From Euryarchaeota archaeon UBA226 (GTDB lineage Archaea; Thermoplasmatota; Poseidoniia; Poseidoniales; Poseidoniaceae), in the NCBI GenBank assembly GCA_002505935.1, contig DAWL01000144.1:1-11253 (forward strand): a stretch of 11,253 nt of DNA, in the 5' to 3' direction. Each line of letters opens with the position of its first letter. The stretch's first letter is position 1. A program made the position numbers and the translations under genes. This document shows positions 7,092 to 11,253 of the stretch, in pieces. Below the pieces are notes generated by a model that saw nothing but the letters and a program-made list of their open reading frames with translations, was not told the DNA's origin and did no database searches.

Positions 7092-9956
7092 ATGGCTCAA
7101 GGCGCTGCTTCCGGTAAAGTCGAGTCCGAGGACTCTGAAATCTTGATTGGACACGTGACACCACACGTACATTGGGACCGCGCTTGGTACCTGCCCTTCC
7201 AGCAGTATCGCTATCGATTAATCGAGTTCGTGGATGATTTGCTCGACCTTCTGGAAAATCCTGAAGCGGATTACCCTTCCTTTGAATTCGATGGACAGAC
7301 GGTGGTACTGGAAGACTATCTTGAGGTGAAACCAGAGAATCGGGGACGTATTGAGGCCTTGGTAAAGGAGGGTCGCTTAGGTGTGGGTCCGTGGTATGTC
7401 CTTCCAGATGAGTTCATCGTAGGAGGAGAGGCTTTGGTCCGCAATCTACAGTTTGGATACAGAATCTCTGAGGAGTTTGGAGGCCGCACCAATATCGGTT
7501 ATGTCCCAGACCCCTTTGGTCACGTAGCACAATTGCCAGCTATTCTCAGGGGAGTAGGTTTAGACACCTTCCTCTTCACTCGTGGAGCAGGAGAATGGGT
7601 TGGAGATGCTGGTTGTGTCTTCAATTGGACTGCAAGTGATGGTGAATCATCTGTATTGGCAGTCAAGCAGACGCCGGATTACCCGTGCCTCATGGCATGG
7701 GGATTTGAGGAGCGTCCTTTAGATCGCAAAGATTCCGCCGATGTTGATGTCAAGACTGCGATGGGTCGCTTGCAGCGTTTGTTAGATGGCCTTGAGAGCA
7801 CATACAACTGGGCTCCTCCAGTGGTTCAACTCGGTAATGGTAGCGACCATACTCACCCTCAGCCAACTTTGCCAATGCTGATTGCAGCAGCCAATGAACA
7901 CTTCAAGGGGCAAATCGAATTGCGTCATTCTCGATTTACAGATTTCTTCAGCGCTTTGAAGGATTGGGTTGAGAGTAGAGGCAAGCCCTTGGTGGACCAT
8001 CAAGGTGAGTTGCATCAAGGGTGGGACCGCGCTCTGCTTTCCGGAGTTTTCAGCGCTCGTCTCTATCTTAAGCGTATGAACGATCACACGATGCGATTAC
8101 TGCAGGACCAAATTGAGCCATTGGCTTCAGCCTCATGGTCACTAGGCGGTAGACCTAGACAAGAAAGGTTGCAATTAGCTTGGAGAGAGGTACTGCGCAA
8201 TCACCCGCATGACGACATTTGCGGCTGTAGTGTTGATTCAACGCATCTCGATATGGAGGTCCGATTCCGCCATGCTCAAGAGATTTCAGCGATGCTTCTG
8301 GATGATTTACACGCCGAACTCAGGGAGCACTTCGACCTGAGGCATCCCAACAAGGATGCTATCGCTTTGCTGCTACACAATCCAACTCCTCGACCATGGT
8401 CAGGTGCGATTACAGTAGATGGAGTTGCTTTCGATACTCAAGGCTGGAAGGATTCGGTTTCTGCTCGACTGGAAGTGGCAGATTCTACCGCCTTTTCGGC
8501 TCAGGCAGACATTTTGGTGACTTCTCCTCAATGGAGCCTTCACGCGCATTTTGACAGGGTGGCTCACGTTAGTCTGCCACGCTTGGCAGGTAGCATCAAC
8601 GCTGTTGACCTTCCACCGGGAATGCATCTAGTGCACTTGTTGCCCGGAATAGACCTCAAACCAACTCCTGCGCAAGAGGTTGTTATCGACAGTGAAGGTA
8701 TGTGGATGGAGAATGGCTTGATCAAGGTCATTCTACGGGATGATGGTAGGTTTGACCTAATCGATTTAGAGAATGGTAGAACTTGGAGTGGCTTAGGTGT
8801 CATGGAAGATGACGAAGATGCTGGCGACTCATACGACCATTCACCCGGTGGGTATCCAATCCCAATCGGTGCAGCCAAAGGTCCTGGGTTGGATGAGAGG
8901 CCAGATCATGTGGACAGGAGAGTGCTTCACAAGGAGGCTGGCGACCACACTTGTAACGTAGAGATGATGATTGAGAAAGAGAACCCATGGTCATCGACAA
9001 TGCACCTTCAGATGGAGTGGCGAATTCCAAAGCGTTTCTTGGATGAGACCCAGAAAAGGAGCAGCGACCATGATTGGTTAATCATCGACCATTACTTGAC
9101 TTTGCGTAGTGGCAGTCGCTTCCTCGAGGTAGAAACCTCCATTGACAATAGTTGCAATGATCACAGAATTCGCGTAATTCTTCCAAGTGGAATTGAGAGC
9201 GAAACAGTTCACGCAGGAGGGGCATTCGATGTCATTGAGAGGCCTTGGGAATTCCCACATATCACCGAGTGGAATCAACCTGAGGTGCCCACTCAGCACG
9301 TTTCTCAGTTCCTTGCTGTTGAGGATGGAGAACATGGATTGGCGATGTTATGTCCGGGCAGTAATGAATACGAAGCTAGGCCCAGCGAATATGGTTCTGG
9401 ATTGGACCTTTGCTTGACTGCATTGAGAAGCGTGGGATGGTTGTCTCGAGATGGATTTGCTTGGAGAAGAAACAGAGCCGGACCTTGCTTCCCTGCTCCT
9501 GGCGCACAATGTCTTGGAACCTCATGGTTCAGATGGGGAGTCATGCCCTATGAGGGCAGTTGGAGCGATGCTGAGGATGACGGCCTTGCAGTACACGAGG
9601 TGGCGGAGATGTTGTCCGCTCAAGCGTCGATTGTTCCCGGAATTCCAAAGCCACAACTCGATGCCTCATTCGATGTGATAACCGGTAGCGGTGAGTTCCC
9701 AACCACTCTGCAACCTTACCAACTTGAGGGGCCTTCACCTAAACCTCTGTTCGCCAGTCTCAAACCATGTGAAGATGGGACCGGTTCAGCCCTGCGATTA
9801 TGGAACCCAACTGCAAATGACTGGAGTGGAAGGTTGCAAAGCGACATCTGGCAGATGGCCAGTGAGTGCGACCTATTGGAGCGGGCGATTTCCACTTGTG
9901 ATGACATGATGATTACAGTCCCAGCCAAGAGTATTCGCACCTTCCGCTTGTCATGA
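7092..9956 (+). CDS. GH38 alpha-mannosidase (MngB-like), cytoplasmic
   Basis: A complete 954-residue glycoside hydrolase family 38 enzyme, a retaining Zn-dependent exo-alpha-mannosidase. In order: H25-x-H27-W-D29 (H27 and D29 the likely metal ligands), DGQTVVLEDYLE (67-78), GPWYVLPDEF with GGEALVRN (99-118), GYVPDPFGH with D140 as probable nucleophile, the second metal-site block NHPHDDICG with H371, H373 and D374, and then the beta-rich C-terminal domains (about 395-954), including the DAGDSYDHSP stretch typical of MngB-type proteins. There is no signal peptide or membrane segment, so it should act on imported or endogenous substrates in the cytoplasm. Candidates are mannosyl-oligosaccharides, N-glycan-like structures or mannosylglycerate. 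The usual Glu after HWDR is Ala31. The start at 7092 precedes the first conserved strand by about 17 residues and has no ribosome site. The next gene begins 9 bp after the stop. Confidence 0.95.
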   Translation: MAQGAASGKVESEDSEILIGHVTPHVHWDRAWYLPFQQYRYRLIEFVDDLLDLLENPEADYPSFEFDGQTVVLEDYLEVKPENRGRIEALVKEGRLGVGPWYVLPDEFIVGGEALVRNLQFGYRISEEFGGRTNIGYVPDPFGHVAQLPAILRGVGLDTFLFTRGAGEWVGDAGCVFNWTASDGESSVLAVKQTPDYPCLMAWGFEERPLDRKDSADVDVKTAMGRLQRLLDGLESTYNWAPPVVQLGNGSDHTHPQPTLPMLIAAANEHFKGQIELRHSRFTDFFSALKDWVESRGKPLVDHQGELHQGWDRALLSGVFSARLYLKRMNDHTMRLLQDQIEPLASASWSLGGRPRQERLQLAWREVLRNHPHDDICGCSVDSTHLDMEVRFRHAQEISAMLLDDLHAELREHFDLRHPNKDAIALLLHNPTPRPWSGAITVDGVAFDTQGWKDSVSARLEVADSTAFSAQADILVTSPQWSLHAHFDRVAHVSLPRLAGSINAVDLPPGMHLVHLLPGIDLKPTPAQEVVIDSEGMWMENGLIKVILRDDGRFDLIDLENGRTWSGLGVMEDDEDAGDSYDHSPGGYPIPIGAAKGPGLDERPDHVDRRVLHKEAGDHTCNVEMMIEKENPWSSTMHLQMEWRIPKRFLDETQKRSSDHDWLIIDHYLTLRSGSRFLEVETSIDNSCNDHRIRVILPSGIESETVHAGGAFDVIERPWEFPHITEWNQPEVPTQHVSQFLAVEDGEHGLAMLCPGSNEYEARPSEYGSGLDLCLTALRSVGWLSRDGFAWRRNRAGPCFPAPGAQCLGTSWFRWGVMPYEGSWSDAEDDGLAVHEVAEMLSAQASIVPGIPKPQLDASFDVITGSGEFPTTLQPYQLEGPSPKPLFASLKPCEDGTGSALRLWNPTANDWSGRLQSDIWQMASECDLLERAISTCDDMMITVPAKSIRTFRLS

Positions 9957-9958
9957 GG
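9955..9958 (+). promoter_or_regulatory. Ribosome binding site GAGG deciding the start at 9966
   Basis: GAGG overlaps the mannosidase stop codon and lies 7 nt before the ATG at 9966. The in-frame TTG at 9960 would be only 1 nt away from it, so the ATG is preferred. Confidence 0.5.
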
Positions 9959-9965
9959 CTTGGAT

Positions 9966-11072
9966 ATGTGGGAAGATGTCTTCTCCAATGATTGGGTGGC
10001 CGCTTCTCAACGTTTCAGACATCTTTGTGATAAGTTGCAAGATTCTGGAATAAATGTAAAGTCTGAGAGATTGTTGATTGGTAAGAAAGGGCCAGTTGAA
10101 GAGGACTTGGCAATCGATACCTGCATCTTGGGCAACCCTGATTGCAAGAGGTTGTTGCTATCGACTTCCGGAATCCATGGGGTTGAAGGCTATCCTGGAT
10201 CAGCCATTCAACTGCATATCTTACGAGATATTCTCGAAGAAGGACTTCCAGACGGGATTGCAGTTCTGTTTGCCCATTCATTGAATCCATGGGGAATGGC
10301 TTGGTTACGCAGAGTGAATGAGAACAATGCTGATTTGAATCGCAACTTCTTACCTCCCGATGAAGAATATTCAGGAGAACCTGAAGGATACCATGTTGTT
10401 GATTATCTGATAAATCCTACAATTCCACCAAAACAGAGGGAGAAGGGTTTCTTCTTCAAGGCCTTCAGGCATGTATTGAAGCATGGTTGGAGCAAGACAA
10501 AGCAAGCGATCGCAGAAGGTCAGTACACACGCCCCGAATCAATGCAATATGGTGGAGATGAATTGCTCAAAGGCCCGTCTTTATTCTTGGAATGGTTGAC
10601 GCCTATGTTAGATTCTGCAGAAAAGGTAGTGGCTATTGACCTGCATACGGGTTTGGGTAAGTTTGGTCATGACACACTATTAGTGAATCAAGGTGTGAAA
10701 GAAGAGAAGATTGCAAGCATGCGGACAAGATATGGAAAACGCATCACTTCACTTGATGCTGACAAAGGAGTTGCTTACCGCACAAGAGGAGACTTGCATC
10801 AAGGTTTGATGGCTAGATGGCCAAATCTCGATTGGACATGTATAACTCAAGAGTTTGGAACTTACAAACCGTTCAAGGTTCTCAATTCCTTGCGCAAGGA
10901 GAACTCTTGGACTCATCACGGTGATGTTGAGGAGATGCATACACATTGGAGTAGATTGGATTTGCTAAAGGCATTCAACCCCAAGGATGATGATTGGAGG
11001 GGGATGTTGTTAACTCGCGGCCGAATCCTCTTTGAACAGGCGACAGAAGAACTGCGTGAGGGAGCCAAATGA
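9966..11072 (+). CDS. DUF2817 family, M14-like zinc carboxypeptidase/amidohydrolase
   Basis: The 368-residue protein matches the DUF2817 group, related to M14 carboxypeptidases. The visible signature is SGIHGVEGYPGSAIQ with Zn ligands H71 and E74, then AHSLNPWGMAWLRRVNEN and NADLNRNF (121-128). The third Zn ligand H227 is in IDLHTGLG, and the probable catalytic Glu E296 is in TQEFGTY. The M14 metal and catalytic residues therefore look intact. There is no signal sequence, so it acts in the cytoplasm. M14 relatives remove C-terminal amino acids or cleave amide bonds, but the substrate of DUF2817 proteins is not established as far as I know. Its place between a mannosidase and a sugar kinase suggests an amide- or peptide-linked glycan fragment (inference). 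It overlaps the next gene by 4 bp (ATGA), so the two are translationally coupled. Confidence 0.88.
   Translation: MWEDVFSNDWVAASQRFRHLCDKLQDSGINVKSERLLIGKKGPVEEDLAIDTCILGNPDCKRLLLSTSGIHGVEGYPGSAIQLHILRDILEEGLPDGIAVLFAHSLNPWGMAWLRRVNENNADLNRNFLPPDEEYSGEPEGYHVVDYLINPTIPPKQREKGFFFKAFRHVLKHGWSKTKQAIAEGQYTRPESMQYGGDELLKGPSLFLEWLTPMLDSAEKVVAIDLHTGLGKFGHDTLLVNQGVKEEKIASMRTRYGKRITSLDADKGVAYRTRGDLHQGLMARWPNLDWTCITQEFGTYKPFKVLNSLRKENSWTHHGDVEEMHTHWSRLDLLKAFNPKDDDWRGMLLTRGRILFEQATEELREGAK
11058..11064 (+). promoter_or_regulatory. Ribosome binding site GAGGGAG for the GHMP kinase
   Basis: A strong purine run lies within the end of the M14-like gene, with its GAGG core 7 nt before the ATG at 11069. It supports initiation at the ATGA overlap. 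Confidence 0.5.
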
Positions 11073-11253
11073 AAGAGGTCAGGGTAAGAGCGCCGGTCAG
11101 AATCGACCTTGCAGGTGGATGGACAGATTGCGCACCATTCACTCACGATCATGGAGGAGAAGTAGTCAATCTTGCCATTGACAAGTATATTACAGCAGTT
11201 TTCCAAATAGACGATGAGAACAAAATAAGCGTCGAATACAATTCTGAAATTGC
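11069..11253 (+). CDS. Fucokinase-like GHMP sugar kinase (3' end outside window)
   Basis: Only the first 61 codons are present. The N-terminus reads VRAPVRIDLAGGWTDCAPF (4-22), then HGGEVVNLAIDKYI (28-41). This is the opening strand and sugar-binding loop of GHMP small-molecule kinases, and it is closest in wording to the kinase part of L-fucokinases (IDLAGGWTDTPP) and related heptose or galactose kinases. Such enzymes phosphorylate C1 (or C7) of a free sugar with ATP, feeding salvage to nucleotide sugars or catabolism. The ATP-binding GLGSS-type loop would lie beyond the right edge and cannot be checked. The start overlaps the preceding stop (ATGA) and has a good ribosome site, placing it in the same operon as the mannosidase and the M14-like gene. 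The kinase family is clear; fucose specificity is tentative. Confidence 0.8.
   Translation, partial: MKEVRVRAPVRIDLAGGWTDCAPFTHDHGGEVVNLAIDKYITAVFQIDDENKISVEYNSEI

Noticed and set aside
9960..9965. TTG start for the M14-like gene
   Set aside because: It is only 1 nt from the GAGG ribosome site, while the ATG at 9966 is at 7 nt.
1..11253. CRISPR arrays, tRNA or rRNA genes, insertion sequences, attachment sites
   Set aside because: No regularly spaced repeats, cloverleaf-like segments, terminal inverted repeats or transposase motifs were seen by eye; a covariance-model scan was not possible.

Overview
The window is a sugar- and glycan-catabolism neighbourhood from a prokaryote, most likely a planktonic marine archaeon of the Marine Group II (Poseidoniales) type. 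That assignment is an inference. It rests on mid-range base composition, short intergenic gaps, genes that start without a Shine-Dalgarno next to TATA/BRE-like AT patches (leaderless style), and membrane proteins with long acidic exterior segments. A marine bacterium cannot be excluded from the sequence alone. No tRNA, rRNA, CRISPR array, insertion sequence or phage gene was recognised.

Left part (1-3825): the 3' portion of a DgoD-like acid-sugar dehydratase of the enolase superfamily enters from the left edge (1-807). Next is an unrecognised four-helix membrane protein with an acidic, cysteine-bearing exterior loop (848-1540). Tail to tail with it, sharing a 4-bp stop overlap, is a large minus-strand MFS transporter (1537-3825). 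The transporter carries an extra C-terminal exterior domain held between two additional membrane helices.

Right part (3909-11253): divergent from the transporter runs a compact plus-strand cluster of five genes. These are a uronate-dehydrogenase-like SDR, a fused FGGY sugar kinase plus mannitol-dehydrogenase-family protein, a GH38 alpha-mannosidase, a DUF2817/M14-type zinc hydrolase, and the start of a fucokinase-like GHMP sugar kinase cut by the right edge. Three of the four junctions are translationally tight (TGATG, a 9-bp gap with a GAGG ribosome site, ATGA). The SDR-kinase pair and the mannosidase are separated by 67 bp.

Taken together, the genes suggest import of a glycan or glycoconjugate by the MFS protein. 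Trimming would be cytoplasmic: the mannosidase and the M14-like enzyme have no signal peptides. The freed sugars would then be oxidised, dehydrated or phosphorylated. The substrate is unknown. The most unusual item is the kinase-dehydrogenase fusion at 4652-7024, whose dehydrogenase half has Asn in place of the conserved active-site His.
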